Positions 25,888 through 36,500 of a stretch of 64,000 nt of DNA are shown here, piece after piece (positions within the stretch are counted from its first letter, which is position 1; each line of letters begins with the position of its first letter). The notes below the pieces were generated by a model. The model had not been told where the DNA came from, made no database searches, and was given only the letters and a program-made list of their open reading frames with translations. The position numbers and the translations under genes were made by a program. The DNA is from JAGQPD01 sp020426865 (lineage in GTDB: Bacteria > Planctomycetota > Planctomycetia > Pirellulales > Pirellulaceae): assembly GCA_041399065.1 (NCBI GenBank), contig JAWKTN010000008.1, positions 248,001 to 312,000 on the forward strand, written 5' to 3'.

Positions 25888-26658
25888 ATGGTACGGCAAT
25901 CGCTGAGAATCATGCTCGCAAAAGGGTTCGTTTTTTCCATGGGACTGGCCGCAGCAGTTCTGGCCAGCTCTGCCCATGCGGGGACCATCAATCTGAATGA
26001 CGTGTACAACGGATCGGCGCCGTTTGTGGGCACCAATGTCACGTTTACCGACGTCATCGAGGAGAACGGCGCGCCAGCAGACCCGGCGATCAACTTTTAT
26101 CAATCGCCGATCGTGTTGACCGACACGCTCAACGCCAACCCGGTCAACTTTCGGGCTGAGGCCGTGGGCGGTCCGCAAACGGTCAATACGGCCAGCCGAC
26201 TCGAGATGCTCGTCACGTCGAACAACCCCAATATCTTCATCGATCAAATCGTCGTCAATGAAGCGGGTGACTACGATATCCTAGGGAATGGCTGGGTCGA
26301 GGCCAAGCTGTCGTATACATGGGAAGTACTTGAGGCTGGCGGTGTGCCACTTGGTTCCCCAGTTTCAGGAAACGGCAGTATTCTTTTTGGGGCGAATTCT
26401 CCCCCTGCCTCCAGCGGTATCTGGGCGAACATGATCGTGGCCGATATCGGTTCGAGCGTCGGCAATGCCACCAAGGTAGCGTTTTCCTTTACCAACACGC
26501 TCAAGGCCCATGCCGACGATGTTATCAGTCTCGGATTCGTCGCCAAGAAGCAGCTTGACGGCGTCCAAGTGATTACGACCGTCCCCGAACCAGCGACGGC
26601 GTCATTGCTGCTGCTCGGACTGATCCCCCTCGCTCGACGTGTCCGTCGTCGAGACTAA
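25888..26658 (+). CDS. PEP-CTERM secreted protein
   Basis: A 256-residue protein with a signal peptide (hydrophobic ~13-30, ending SSAHA/G) and a C-terminal PEP-CTERM sorting signal: TVPEPATASLLLLGLIPLARRVRRR. The body is beta-rich, Asn/Thr/Val-rich and not a family I recognise. AGGAA sits 7-8 bases before the ATG. PEP-CTERM proteins are processed by exosortase and are typical of bacteria making extracellular polysaccharide. It ends 24 bases before the convergent PAAR gene. Confidence 0.85.
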   Translation: MVRQSLRIMLAKGFVFSMGLAAAVLASSAHAGTINLNDVYNGSAPFVGTNVTFTDVIEENGAPADPAINFYQSPIVLTDTLNANPVNFRAEAVGGPQTVNTASRLEMLVTSNNPNIFIDQIVVNEAGDYDILGNGWVEAKLSYTWEVLEAGGVPLGSPVSGNGSILFGANSPPASSGIWANMIVADIGSSVGNATKVAFSFTNTLKAHADDVISLGFVAKKQLDGVQVITTVPEPATASLLLLGLIPLARRVRRRD

Positions 26659-26682
26659 GATCGCTCGTGCACCACGTCGACG

Positions 26683-27069
26683 TTATCCACCGATAAGAAC
26701 ATTTTTACAGCCGGGTGGCATCACCTTGCCAGCCGGCATCGGTATTGGTGCCACACAGCTTGCGTGTTGTGTCATGTCCCCGACACGTGCGGCAGACATC
26801 CCTCCAATTTTGACGGTCTGCGATCCTAACTGGATCAATCCAGGACCACCGGGAGCACAACCGGCCAACATGCAAGGGGCGGTTTGGTCGGTAACTCGAG
26901 CAGCCGGCTTTCCGCCGATCATAACATTCGCCTGCCCCTTGGTGATGGCCAAGGGCATCGGCGGATGAGGGGTAGGAGTGGGCGAGGGTGCCGGAGGATG
27001 GATCGGCGCATGGCAATGGGGACCATTCTGCTGCACCATATCTCCGACGCGTGCGGCTGGTTTCGACAT
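26683..27069 (-). CDS. PAAR-domain T6SS spike-tip protein
   Basis: A 128-residue protein with three PAAR-type segments: KPAARVGDMVQ at the N-terminus, VMIGGKPAARVTDQTAPCMLAGCAPGGPG in the middle and VKIGGMSAARVGDMTQH near the end, with a Pro-rich linker (~25-40). Cys and His residues are placed as in zinc-binding PAAR cones. PAAR proteins sharpen the VgrG spike and can carry effectors; this one has no extension. AGG lies 8 bases before the ATG. It is the last gene of a same-strand run after the kinase and methyltransferase genes, and about 16 kb from the vgrG above. Confidence 0.92.
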   Translation of the reverse strand: MSKPAARVGDMVQQNGPHCHAPIHPPAPSPTPTPHPPMPLAITKGQANVMIGGKPAARVTDQTAPCMLAGCAPGGPGLIQLGSQTVKIGGMSAARVGDMTQHASCVAPIPMPAGKVMPPGCKNVLIGG

Positions 27070-27156
27070 CTTGTGACCTTACAACGGGTTCGGAATCTTC
27101 GACACGTCAAGTATATGTCGTCGATCGTGCATCGGAGGAAGGGCTCACATTCCCGA

Positions 27157-28311
27157 TCACACGAATTCGAACCGTTTTTTGGGCATCGCCCATATCCGGT
27201 GCTTTCGCGATTTCAGGATGATCCGGTAATTCCGATATTGCATTTGACTGCGATCATGCAGCCTTACGTTCCACACCGGACCTTCCGCGGCGTCGAGCAA
27301 ACGCAATTTCGTCCCCCAGGGGTCGTCGTTCGACCCTAGCCATCGCTGCAATACAGCTTCGCTCGACCCCCGGTCAACCGCTCGCTGCGAATGCCCGCCC
27401 AACCACTGTTCGACCGGCGTGGCGGACGGGGCCCAATCGAATGGACAACTCAACAGCACATTTCCTTCGCCTTGAACGACCCGGCCAAGTGATCGAAGGA
27501 AATCAACGGGTGACAAAACACAGTCAAGGACGTTCAGTCCCACAATACCGGCAAACGTGTCGTCACGGAATGGCAACGCCAAGGCATCGCAGGCCCAGAA
27601 ATCAACCCGTTCGGCGTGCGGAAAATCTACCGCGAATGATCGCCGGTCATAGACAAGGCCCACCCTGCGCACCGGGTAGGCAACCTCGCCCCTCTGCAAC
27701 ACCGCGGCCGCAGTCCGCAGCATGGAGAAGTTCAAGTCGATCCCCACGACGGGCTGCCTTTTCATCGCGGCCAACTCAAATGTCGTTCGGCCTACCGAAC
27801 ACCCGACGTCCAACAGCGGACCGTCCGGCGGCGGATCAACTGGCAGCGTTTCGTCCGTCAGCGTGTCGGCGGCATTGACAAGATCACGGAGAGCTGTTGC
27901 AACGCCCGAGTTCTGTTCGCGCGTATCATTTGCCGTTCGCGCGGTATCCAATTCGCCGTAGTGGTCTTCGGCGTAGGAACTGAGATGTTGGCGGAGCACA
28001 TCGAACATTGAGCCAGGCCCGCAGCAGTCACCGAGTACGCTGTCAGTAACCTCGGAAAAGTCCCGCCGTCCGACAATCGACATGATATTGTCGCTGATAT
28101 ATGCGCGGATGTTGGGCACCAGGATCGGGATCCCGTCGATAATCGGGTATTCGCGTTGGCACGCAGAATTGGAACAGACAAGTAGCCCTTCCAAGATGTG
28201 CTGTTCGGATTCGACCATCACTGCGTCCAAACGCAGTGGCCACTCTCCTTGGTCGGCTCCGCGGCAGACCGGACATACCGGCTGCAGTAATTCAAAGGTA
28301 TCTCGGCGCAT
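27157..28311 (-). CDS. Zinc-ribbon SAM-dependent methyltransferase
   Basis: The ATG at 28309-28311 follows the kinase TAG (28313-28315) by one base, with GAAAGGG just upstream, so translation is probably coupled. A GTG five codons upstream is a less likely start. The ~384-residue protein has a Trm112-like zinc ribbon at its N-terminus (CPVC ... CSNSACQ followed by YPIIDGIPILVP). A class-I methyltransferase core follows, with LLDVGCSVGRTTFELA as motif I and VVGIDLNFSML, and a FRDDTFAGIVGLNVLDCVLSPVDFL segment. The substrate is unknown. Its position between a kinase gene and a PAAR gene suggests it modifies a partner in that pathway; this is inference. Confidence 0.85.
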   Translation of the reverse strand: MRRDTFELLQPVCPVCRGADQGEWPLRLDAVMVESEQHILEGLLVCSNSACQREYPIIDGIPILVPNIRAYISDNIMSIVGRRDFSEVTDSVLGDCCGPGSMFDVLRQHLSSYAEDHYGELDTARTANDTREQNSGVATALRDLVNAADTLTDETLPVDPPPDGPLLDVGCSVGRTTFELAAMKRQPVVGIDLNFSMLRTAAAVLQRGEVAYPVRRVGLVYDRRSFAVDFPHAERVDFWACDALALPFRDDTFAGIVGLNVLDCVLSPVDFLRSLGRVVQGEGNVLLSCPFDWAPSATPVEQWLGGHSQRAVDRGSSEAVLQRWLGSNDDPWGTKLRLLDAAEGPVWNVRLHDRSQMQYRNYRIILKSRKHRIWAMPKKRFEFV

Positions 28312-28312
28312 C

Positions 28313-31300
28313 CTATTCCCTTTCACCTTCCAGTTTCGTCGTTCCGGGCCAAATCACTGCCATCCCATCTCGACTGCTCGTCAATACATCCAAGCCGTTG
28401 GGCGCGAATTGTACGGAGGTCAAGTCTTCTGAATGTCCCTTTAGCGTCAGTACTTCCTTCCCAGTTGCCGGATCCCATAGTCGCGCGGTAGCGTCACGGC
28501 TGCCGGTGAGTACGCGTTGGGCGTTGTCCGAAATCCCGATGCAGGAAACGGCTCCGATGTGTCCCCTGAGATACTGTTTGACCGCACCAGTGGACACGTC
28601 CCAAATCTTCGCCGTTCCGTCTTCTGCGCCAGTCACGACGGCCAACCCCGTCGACTGCGGCAAAAACTCCGCACAGAGCACCGCTAGACGATGGGACGTG
28701 GCGTGACTGGGATCGTCATTCCCCGCCTCGGCCGGATCGCGGAGAATCGACATGAGCTGACCGGAATCGGCGGCCCAAATCCGGCACGTTCGATCCCGAG
28801 ACGCGGTAAGGATGTACTGGCCGTCAGGCGAAAACCGCGCCGATGCAATCGGACCGCGATGTCCCACCAGCGACTGAGGCAACAGCTTGTGTTGCTCCAT
28901 GTCCCAGCAGCGCACGACTCCATCGTGACCAGCACTAATCAGCGTCCGTCCATCGGGGGAAATATCGATCGCCAGAATCTCACCTTGGTGTCCGCCCAAC
29001 AGCTTCGCGATCGCTTTGCCCGAATTCACATCCCACAACTTCATCGACCCGTCCCAACTTGCCGTCACAACGATATCGTCAGTTGGCGTGAATTCGGCCG
29101 ACGCCACGGTACCGTGCGGGCTAAAGCTTAGCAGCTCGGCAGACGACTTCATGTCCCACACACGCACATCGTTCCCGCCAACGGAAGCCACTCGCAGGCC
29201 ATCGCGGGAAAAACGAGCTGACCAGACCAGTCCGCCTCGCTGGTTCATGTCGACGAATGGCGCGTTTGTGGTAGTATCGAGCGTCTGCTCGCTAAGTGTC
29301 GCCAAATCCCACAGACGACAAACGCGATCTTCGGCATAGGTTGTAATGGCGTATCGCCCATCGGCAGATACATCGACCCGATTTGTCTTGGGATGCGTAA
29401 GTGCCGTAACCGGTTGGCCCAACGCCGTTGCAATTTTTGTTAGTTCATCGTCCGACAATGGTCTGGATAGATCCAGACACCCCTGGAGCCGGACTGTTTC
29501 CATGCCAGCTTGTGCGGCTAGGTCGTCGACCGCGATGGCCTTGGTGCGGATGAGCCGTTGAAGATTGGCGGTGATCGTTTCTGGATGTGCGGCGACGTCC
29601 AAGGTGCCAAGTTGCTTCGAGGTCGCCAGGTCCCACACGCGAACAACACTATCACCACAGGTCGTCACGCCGATCTTCCCCTCGATGTCGACACTCAGAC
29701 CCGATACCCAATCAGGATGAGCGATGACGCCGCCCGGCAACTCGCCTCCGTCCACGACGCTCCACTGTGCCACCGTATTATCACCGCTGGCGGTAATGAG
29801 CCGCTGGCCATCGGCTGCGAAATGCGCTGCCGTTACCAGACCATTGTGCAATCGCTTTTGCCACCGTGGTTCGCATTCTGGTATGCTCCACAGAATACAG
29901 TGTCCCGTTGCGTCCGCGGTGAACAGGTGCGAATCGCTGTTGTCAAAGGCAATTGCCGTGACGTTGGCATTGTGCCCGCTCAAGGCGCGAACCAACTGTG
30001 GTTGGTCTAAATCGAAGAGTCTCACCTGTTCACGGTCACTGGTGGCTGCCAGAGCCGTGCGATTGCCCACCGCAACGACGCCGTTGTGGCCAACGTTTTC
30101 GATACGCGTGAGTTCTGTCCCCGTCGCCAAGTCCCAGACAATAAGCAGATTGTCCGCCCCGCCTGTAACAAGCCGGCGATGATCTGACAAGAATGCCACA
30201 TTCGACGCAAGGTACTCGTGCCCCTCGACAAATATTTGCAGAGAGTCCCCAGTCACTGCATCCCAAAGTATCGCGCTTCGGTCGCGACTTGCTGTCACGA
30301 CACGTTGGCCATTGTGAGAGTACGTCGCCGACATTACGGCATTGTCGTGTCCTTGAAACGTATGAGTGCGGAGTAGCCGGACTTCATGGTAGTCACCAAC
30401 ATTCCATTCTCGCACCGTCTTGTCATGGCTTGCCGAAATTACCTGGCGGCCATCCGCCGAGAAGCAGCAGTCGCGAACCTCTCGTTCGTGCCCGCGGAGC
30501 ACTTTGTACAGCTCACCTGTTTCGGCATCCCAGACGCGGACCGAATTGTCGAAACTGGCACTGGCAATCCGAGTCGCATCGGGGGAAAAACGCACACATC
30601 TTACGGCTGACTGATGACCGATAAGTGCATGATAGTCTTGTGCGGCAACGGCGGCTCCGGCGACGCGGTCGGGGATGTTGATCGGTTCGATCGTTCGCCA
30701 ATCCCACGTCAAGATTCGGCGATCGTTGCCGCCAGACGCTACGTGAAAGCCGTCGGACGCAATATCCACAGAGTAGACTGGCCCCGGATGCCCCAGGAAT
30801 TCCGTTGTTTTCGTGGCGGCCGGCGCGTCTCCGCCAGAGAATTGCCACACAACGACCTTGCCGTCTTGGCCCGCGGTTAACACAACCGAAGCATCGCGAG
30901 AAAACGTCACGTCCCATACCCACCAGTTGTGTCCGCGCAATATGCACCCGAGACTGATTTCATGCCCGTTGTCCACCCTCCAGATCTTACCAGTATTGTC
31001 ATACGAACCACTTGCCAACCATTTACCGTTGGCGGAAAGCTCCAGACATAGGATCGAATCGTCGTGGCACTTGCTCTCAGAAAGGAGGAGGCCGCTATCT
31101 GCGGAAAACGTGCGAATGACGCCGTCGCTGGCCCCGGTGAAGACAAACTGGCCGTCCGCGGAAAAACAAATGGCATGCACATATTGACCGGCGTGCTCGA
31201 GCCGCAGGGGTGGCGTGTTATTGTCACGCGACCAGATGATGGCTTCACCGTTTCGCGCTGCGGCGGCAATGCGATTTCCACTGGAATTGACGGCCACCGC

Positions 31301-33511
31301 ATCGATCCGCCCGTCGGCGTCCCAGCGTTTTCCGGGGTCCTGGCAAAGGTAGCTCAAGCGCGCCCATTCCCACTGTCGAAACGGTGAATTCGCGAGGCTG
31401 GCCAGCAAGTCGCGCGCTTCGCCAAAGGCGTTTTCGTCGACCTTAGCGGCAATCAACTGAATCTGAGCTAGATATGTTTCGTATTCTTTTGCAGATTTGG
31501 CTCGCAGAGCGTCCGCCTGAGCTTCCCGTGCCGCTTGTTCCTTGCGGACGGCGTTTTGTCTTTCCGCTTCCGCTTTGGTTCGGCTTTCCGCTTCCTTCGC
31601 CAAGGCCTCTTCGGCCTGCTGTGACTTGAGTTCCGCGACGACAGCGGCCTGTTGGGCGAGATTGCGATCTTTGTGCATGGATCGAAACGCCACCAGGATG
31701 ACCACGGCCACAACCCCCACCATCGCGAACATCATTCTCTTGAACAGCTTCACGCGCTGCAAACGTGAATCGCGTTCGTTTCTGGCCACCTGAATTCGCT
31801 TGGCCAGCTTCGAGTGGGAAGGAATATCGTGATTCAACAACGATGCGGCCAAGTCGAAGTCAGACTTATTCAGAGCGTGTTCGGCATAGGCCAGAGCGGT
31901 GTGCGCATAGCCTTCGATGGCCTTGACGTTGCCTTCCCACAATTTGTGGGCTTCCTTGAATCCGTAGAGCGCCGACGCGTAGTCTTGATAGTCCCCGGAC
32001 ACCGCCGCCGTCTCGAGTTCACTCTGGGCGTTCTCCGCAAGACGAATACTTTCGGCGTGTCCCTGATAGTCGCGAATGGCCGACTGCAATTCCTTGACCG
32101 ATCCGTATCGGTCTTCCGGGTCGGTGGCCATGGCGCGAAGCGCGATTTCTAGAAGCTCGCCGTCTTCGTCGGTGGGTTGGATATCGTTTCTGGCAGCCGC
32201 ATACAGGCAGTCCATCGTGTCCTTGCCATTGTGCGGCGTTTTGCCCGTGATAATCTCGAAGAGAATGCCGCCTAACAGGTAAACATCACTTAGCTGACCG
32301 ATCTTTTCCACCGGCCCGGTCGCCATTTCCGGGGCCATATAGGCGGGTGTCCCCCCCATGCTGGTCGATTGCGTAATCGAATCAGGACGGCGGAATGTGG
32401 CCGTGGTCATGGCCAATCCCCAGTCCATCACGAGTACTTCGCCGAAGTCCCCGAGCATCGTATTTTCCGGTTTCAAATCGCGATGGACGACTCCTCGCGT
32501 ATGAGCGAAGGCAACGGCATCGCAGACTTTCAACAACACCTCGACGTTTTCATGTAACGAGAACTTGCCGATGCAATCGCTCCAAGGCGTCCCTTGCACC
32601 CACTTCATGGAATAGAACAAGCTGCCGGCCTCGTTCGATCCCAAATCGTGAATCGGCACGATATTCGGATGGTCCAACTCTGCCGTCACCACCGCCTCAG
32701 ACAAAAACTTGTCTCTCTGATCCAGGCTGGAAGCGATCTCATCGTGCAGCATCTTGATGGCGACCACGCGATCCATTGAGGCCTGTCGCGCCGTATACAC
32801 CACCCCCATACCGCCGGCACCAATCTTGTCCATCAAGTCGTAATCGGCTTCGCGATTGGACGGTTCGGTTGTTGACCTGACCGCCCGCGAACTGATCACC
32901 AACGTCGACTTGCGTGGCCCCCTTTCTGTGCCGCCGGACTTGAGCGACATCGATGGCCGACTGGCCGTCGATATGGTGGCCTGCCAAAGAGTCTTTAGCC
33001 GCCGCTCTTGCTCAGAGTCAAAGGCATTTCCGCGTGGTTGGGCCGCGCGAAGCGAAGTCATCGGTTGCGCCGAATCGCTGAGGCCGCCGTGCCAGATCGT
33101 CTTCATCTGACGCTGCTGTTCGTCCGACAGCTCCATCGGTTGCGGACGCGATATGCTTGCCATCACATTCTGCAATCGATCCAATGCTGAGCTGCCAGGC
33201 ACTGGCTGCGACTCCGCACCGAGATCGTTCTGGCGATCCAGGTCGGTCGATTCGACGAAGCTGATGTTGTCTCCCCGAGTCGCGGTTGCGCCACGGTGCG
33301 CCGGCGATGTCGATGCTTCGTAGCCATATCCCGAGGACTGGCTCGCGTGCGAGGACGCCATGGCAACCGCCTCAACGCTGTCGCTTTGCGCCAGCGCGAC
33401 GGCATCCTCGGAATCATCCTGCCACATCACTTGACTTCCGCACGACGAGCATCGTCCGGAATCATTGGCATCGTCCGTCAAGTCGGCCTGACAAAAGGGA
33501 CATGTTAACAT
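28313..33511 (-). CDS. Membrane serine/threonine protein kinase with zinc ribbon and WD40 repeats
   Basis: A 1732-residue planctomycete-type kinase. Residues 1-30 form a zinc ribbon (Cys4, Cys7, Cys21, Cys24). A Ser/Thr/Asp-rich linker follows, with two copies of a motif around EQQRQMKTIWHGGLS. The kinase domain starts near 225 with IGAGGMGVVYTAR, has HRDLKPEN near 337, a DWG in place of DFG near 362, and GTPAYMAPEMA. A helical segment follows, then one membrane span near 590-608 and an Ala/Glu/Lys-rich coiled coil (~615-670). From about 705 to the end are WD40 repeats, so the propellers are extracytoplasmic if the kinase is inside. A non-WD40 insert lies near 1318-1365. The gene starts 64 bases after the giant gene. 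Confidence 0.93.
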   Translation of the reverse strand: MLTCPFCQADLTDDANDSGRCSSCGSQVMWQDDSEDAVALAQSDSVEAVAMASSHASQSSGYGYEASTSPAHRGATATRGDNISFVESTDLDRQNDLGAESQPVPGSSALDRLQNVMASISRPQPMELSDEQQRQMKTIWHGGLSDSAQPMTSLRAAQPRGNAFDSEQERRLKTLWQATISTASRPSMSLKSGGTERGPRKSTLVISSRAVRSTTEPSNREADYDLMDKIGAGGMGVVYTARQASMDRVVAIKMLHDEIASSLDQRDKFLSEAVVTAELDHPNIVPIHDLGSNEAGSLFYSMKWVQGTPWSDCIGKFSLHENVEVLLKVCDAVAFAHTRGVVHRDLKPENTMLGDFGEVLVMDWGLAMTTATFRRPDSITQSTSMGGTPAYMAPEMATGPVEKIGQLSDVYLLGGILFEIITGKTPHNGKDTMDCLYAAARNDIQPTDEDGELLEIALRAMATDPEDRYGSVKELQSAIRDYQGHAESIRLAENAQSELETAAVSGDYQDYASALYGFKEAHKLWEGNVKAIEGYAHTALAYAEHALNKSDFDLAASLLNHDIPSHSKLAKRIQVARNERDSRLQRVKLFKRMMFAMVGVVAVVILVAFRSMHKDRNLAQQAAVVAELKSQQAEEALAKEAESRTKAEAERQNAVRKEQAAREAQADALRAKSAKEYETYLAQIQLIAAKVDENAFGEARDLLASLANSPFRQWEWARLSYLCQDPGKRWDADGRIDAVAVNSSGNRIAAAARNGEAIIWSRDNNTPPLRLEHAGQYVHAICFSADGQFVFTGASDGVIRTFSADSGLLLSESKCHDDSILCLELSANGKWLASGSYDNTGKIWRVDNGHEISLGCILRGHNWWVWDVTFSRDASVVLTAGQDGKVVVWQFSGGDAPAATKTTEFLGHPGPVYSVDIASDGFHVASGGNDRRILTWDWRTIEPINIPDRVAGAAVAAQDYHALIGHQSAVRCVRFSPDATRIASASFDNSVRVWDAETGELYKVLRGHEREVRDCCFSADGRQVISASHDKTVREWNVGDYHEVRLLRTHTFQGHDNAVMSATYSHNGQRVVTASRDRSAILWDAVTGDSLQIFVEGHEYLASNVAFLSDHRRLVTGGADNLLIVWDLATGTELTRIENVGHNGVVAVGNRTALAATSDREQVRLFDLDQPQLVRALSGHNANVTAIAFDNSDSHLFTADATGHCILWSIPECEPRWQKRLHNGLVTAAHFAADGQRLITASGDNTVAQWSVVDGGELPGGVIAHPDWVSGLSVDIEGKIGVTTCGDSVVRVWDLATSKQLGTLDVAAHPETITANLQRLIRTKAIAVDDLAAQAGMETVRLQGCLDLSRPLSDDELTKIATALGQPVTALTHPKTNRVDVSADGRYAITTYAEDRVCRLWDLATLSEQTLDTTTNAPFVDMNQRGGLVWSARFSRDGLRVASVGGNDVRVWDMKSSAELLSFSPHGTVASAEFTPTDDIVVTASWDGSMKLWDVNSGKAIAKLLGGHQGEILAIDISPDGRTLISAGHDGVVRCWDMEQHKLLPQSLVGHRGPIASARFSPDGQYILTASRDRTCRIWAADSGQLMSILRDPAEAGNDDPSHATSHRLAVLCAEFLPQSTGLAVVTGAEDGTAKIWDVSTGAVKQYLRGHIGAVSCIGISDNAQRVLTGSRDATARLWDPATGKEVLTLKGHSEDLTSVQFAPNGLDVLTSSRDGMAVIWPGTTKLEGERE

Positions 33512-33575
33512 AGCGTCACTCTTCTCTTTGCGTGTCGTTATCGTATCCTGCGACCGCTCCCCCGTGCTAAGAGGT

Positions 33576-36500
33576 TCATGCGCCGCGAGCTATTCGTGCG
33601 CGACGGGCAACTCGTGAGAGTAACCCACCGCCGTCATTTCCTTCATCCTCGTGTTCATTCTGCTGCCGATAGTAACGACTCAGGTAGTAGAGTGCCGCCA
33701 CCGACGCGCCGCCGGCCAAGGGCCATAGCATCGTTCCAGCGTCAATATCCTGTGCGATGCGAGCGTCGTTTTCACCGTCGGATGCTCCCCAACGTGCTCG
33801 TACTTGCACGCCATCCGGCACACCATCAACCGCTCCGACAGCTGTCACATCGACCGCATGTGTGTCGTCGATCACCGAGCTTGGATCTCGCCCTGCTCCC
33901 AGCCTTTCCCACATCATGCGGTCCACCTCGGCATCGTCCGCGTCTGCCGTAATCTGCAACGGTGGCCGATCGGGCTGCTCGTCCGACGCGTCGTTGGGGG
34001 AAGTCTGACGACCTTCACGCACTGCGACATCGTAGATCAGCAATTCACTACCATCTTCATTGATCAAGTAAACGCGGTATCGGTTGTCAGGCAGTCGCTG
34101 GAACAACAGTGGTAAGTCGGTGGCGTCTTGATCTGGTATCGGGATGTCGTCACCTTCTTCACCCGTCGGCGAAACAACGCGTAACACCAGCTGTTTCTCC
34201 GGCGCCGACACAGCGCCGCCACCTGATGACGGGATCACGGCACCTCCTTGAATCACGTTGGGCAGTGTTACTTCCCGTGGTGGCGGTGCAACCACCTGCG
34301 TGGCGCTCGTGATATCCGGCCGTTCGGGACTCCGCAACGGAATGGGCGCCCCAAAGCCGTTGACCGGCGGCTGAAGGTCGATCGTCTGCGTCGTCGATAC
34401 CACAGCATTTTGTGAGTTCGACAGTTGAATTCCGTTGGCAACCCCCACACCTCGGAAATCGTACGTAATCGTTACAGTCACCGGAATCGCCGCGGACGAA
34501 TCCGCTTGATTCGGATTCGTCAAATACTGATGCACGAAATTGTGGGACGTCGTGCCGCCGTCAAATGGAGGGCCCGTGTTGTTGCCCGATGATCCGGAAT
34601 TGTTCAGCGGCGGATAGACCTCGATGCCATCCCCCCAGTCGATTGCAATTTCGAAGTTGCTGCCGAAAAGGTCAAGAATCGATATTTCCAGCTGGGCAAA
34701 TCCATCGGAATCGACCGTAACGCCGCCAAAATCAGTCGCTTCAACGACCAACGGCGTCGGGAACTGGCCAATCCCACCAGTCGGCGTGGCAATGCTCCCG
34801 CCATTGTCAACCACAATATCACCCGCGGAATCAATCCTGACGACCGCGCCACCGTGCGAAACGGCCACCGCACCAAATACGCCCACGTCGCCAACCGTAG
34901 AGGTCAACTGTATGTCGCCATCTCCCGCGTGTGTCACTGCCTGCTTTACCAGAAGTGCGTCGGCTGTAATCGCGACGTCACTAGTGCCTCCCAATACCGA
35001 GATCCCTTCTCCGGTCGTAAGGCCAATCGTCAGATCACCCGCGTTTTCCACGCGGACAACACCGCCTGTTACCGTGGCCGCAAACTCCTGGACAGCTGTT
35101 TGGAGCGGCGTCGAAACCGACCCAACATTGGAGCTTTGCACAATCAACTGCCCGGTCACGATGTCCGGCGCGGCGTCGGCGTTGAACTCCCCGATATCGC
35201 CCGACGCAATCAGCTGCACTCGATCGTTGGTGGCGTCCAGCGAATCGATCTCGATGTTCGCTCCAGTTCCTGTCGCACTGATCACGACACTTCCGTCGCC
35301 GCTACCGACGCCACCGATCTGCGCCGTTGCAACTTGGACGCTTCCGTCATTGCTGATTGTCGCATTCCCATGGATCGTCGCCGACTGGACAAGCAGGCTC
35401 TCGCCTCCCGTTTGTGCGATCGACAGATCGCCGTTGCCTGTGACAACATGTGTCGCTGAAACCGGTCCTGCCATAGCGCCAATCTCCAATTCCACATCCC
35501 CGGTTAGCGCCGTTGCCTCGAAGTCGACAACCTCGAGATCCAGATTCGCTATGCCATCAGCAGCCGATAAGACAACGGAATTGGCCACAACGTCCGCGGC
35601 AACGTCGTCGATACCGCCGACAATGCCAGAGATCACACCGGCGGAGTTGATGATCGTCGTGTCGCCTCGCGAAACGACGCGGTTCACCGCAACGTTCCCC
35701 GCACTCGCTGTAGTAATCACGACATTGCCATCGCCGGTGGTCGTCGTGCCGGCCACGAGGATGTCCACGTTGAGATCACCATCGTCATTGGTAATCTCGA
35801 TATCGCCATCGATAGTCCGAGCTAATTGCACGTCGAGCCCGGCCACGCCCTTCTGGTTCAGTTGAATATTGCCGGTGGTCGTTTGTACGTTCGCCGAGAC
35901 GGCAGTGGATAGCGTCGAGGCATCGTTGGTCAGCCCAACCGAACCCGCGCCAGTGACTGCGCGAATGCTGCCGGTGGCCAGTCCAATTGCGTCGATGCTT
36001 CCGATCCCGCCTTGTGCCGACAAATCGACGGCGCCAGCCGTAATGGCGACCCCGGTGCTGCCCAACAGACGATTTTCAATCAGGTCGGCACCATCAATCG
36101 TCACCGTACCTGTCGCGATCAAGGTACCGATCAACACATCGGCCGGCCCCCCGGTGACATGCACATCGAGATCACCTTGCGGACCGCCGCTCCCCCCGAC
36201 CGCTTGTGCACGAAGGATATCGACAGCGGCATTATCGTTAACAAGGGCAATGTTGCCATTTCCTGTGCGGGCATCGTCCAATAGGATGCGATGGCCCCCC
36301 TGCTGTTCGAACGTTATCTCCCCTGTCGATGTTGCCAACTCGACTACGTTCACATCCCCGCCAGCAACCGTGTCTTGATTGACGATCGCAATGTCGCCGG
36401 CAGCGGATGTCGCGGAGATGGAATCGGCGTTCAACCCGAGCGCACCAATCCCGCTGAGATTGCCAATCCCTGTCGCGGCGCTTAGGGTCACTTGCGAGCC

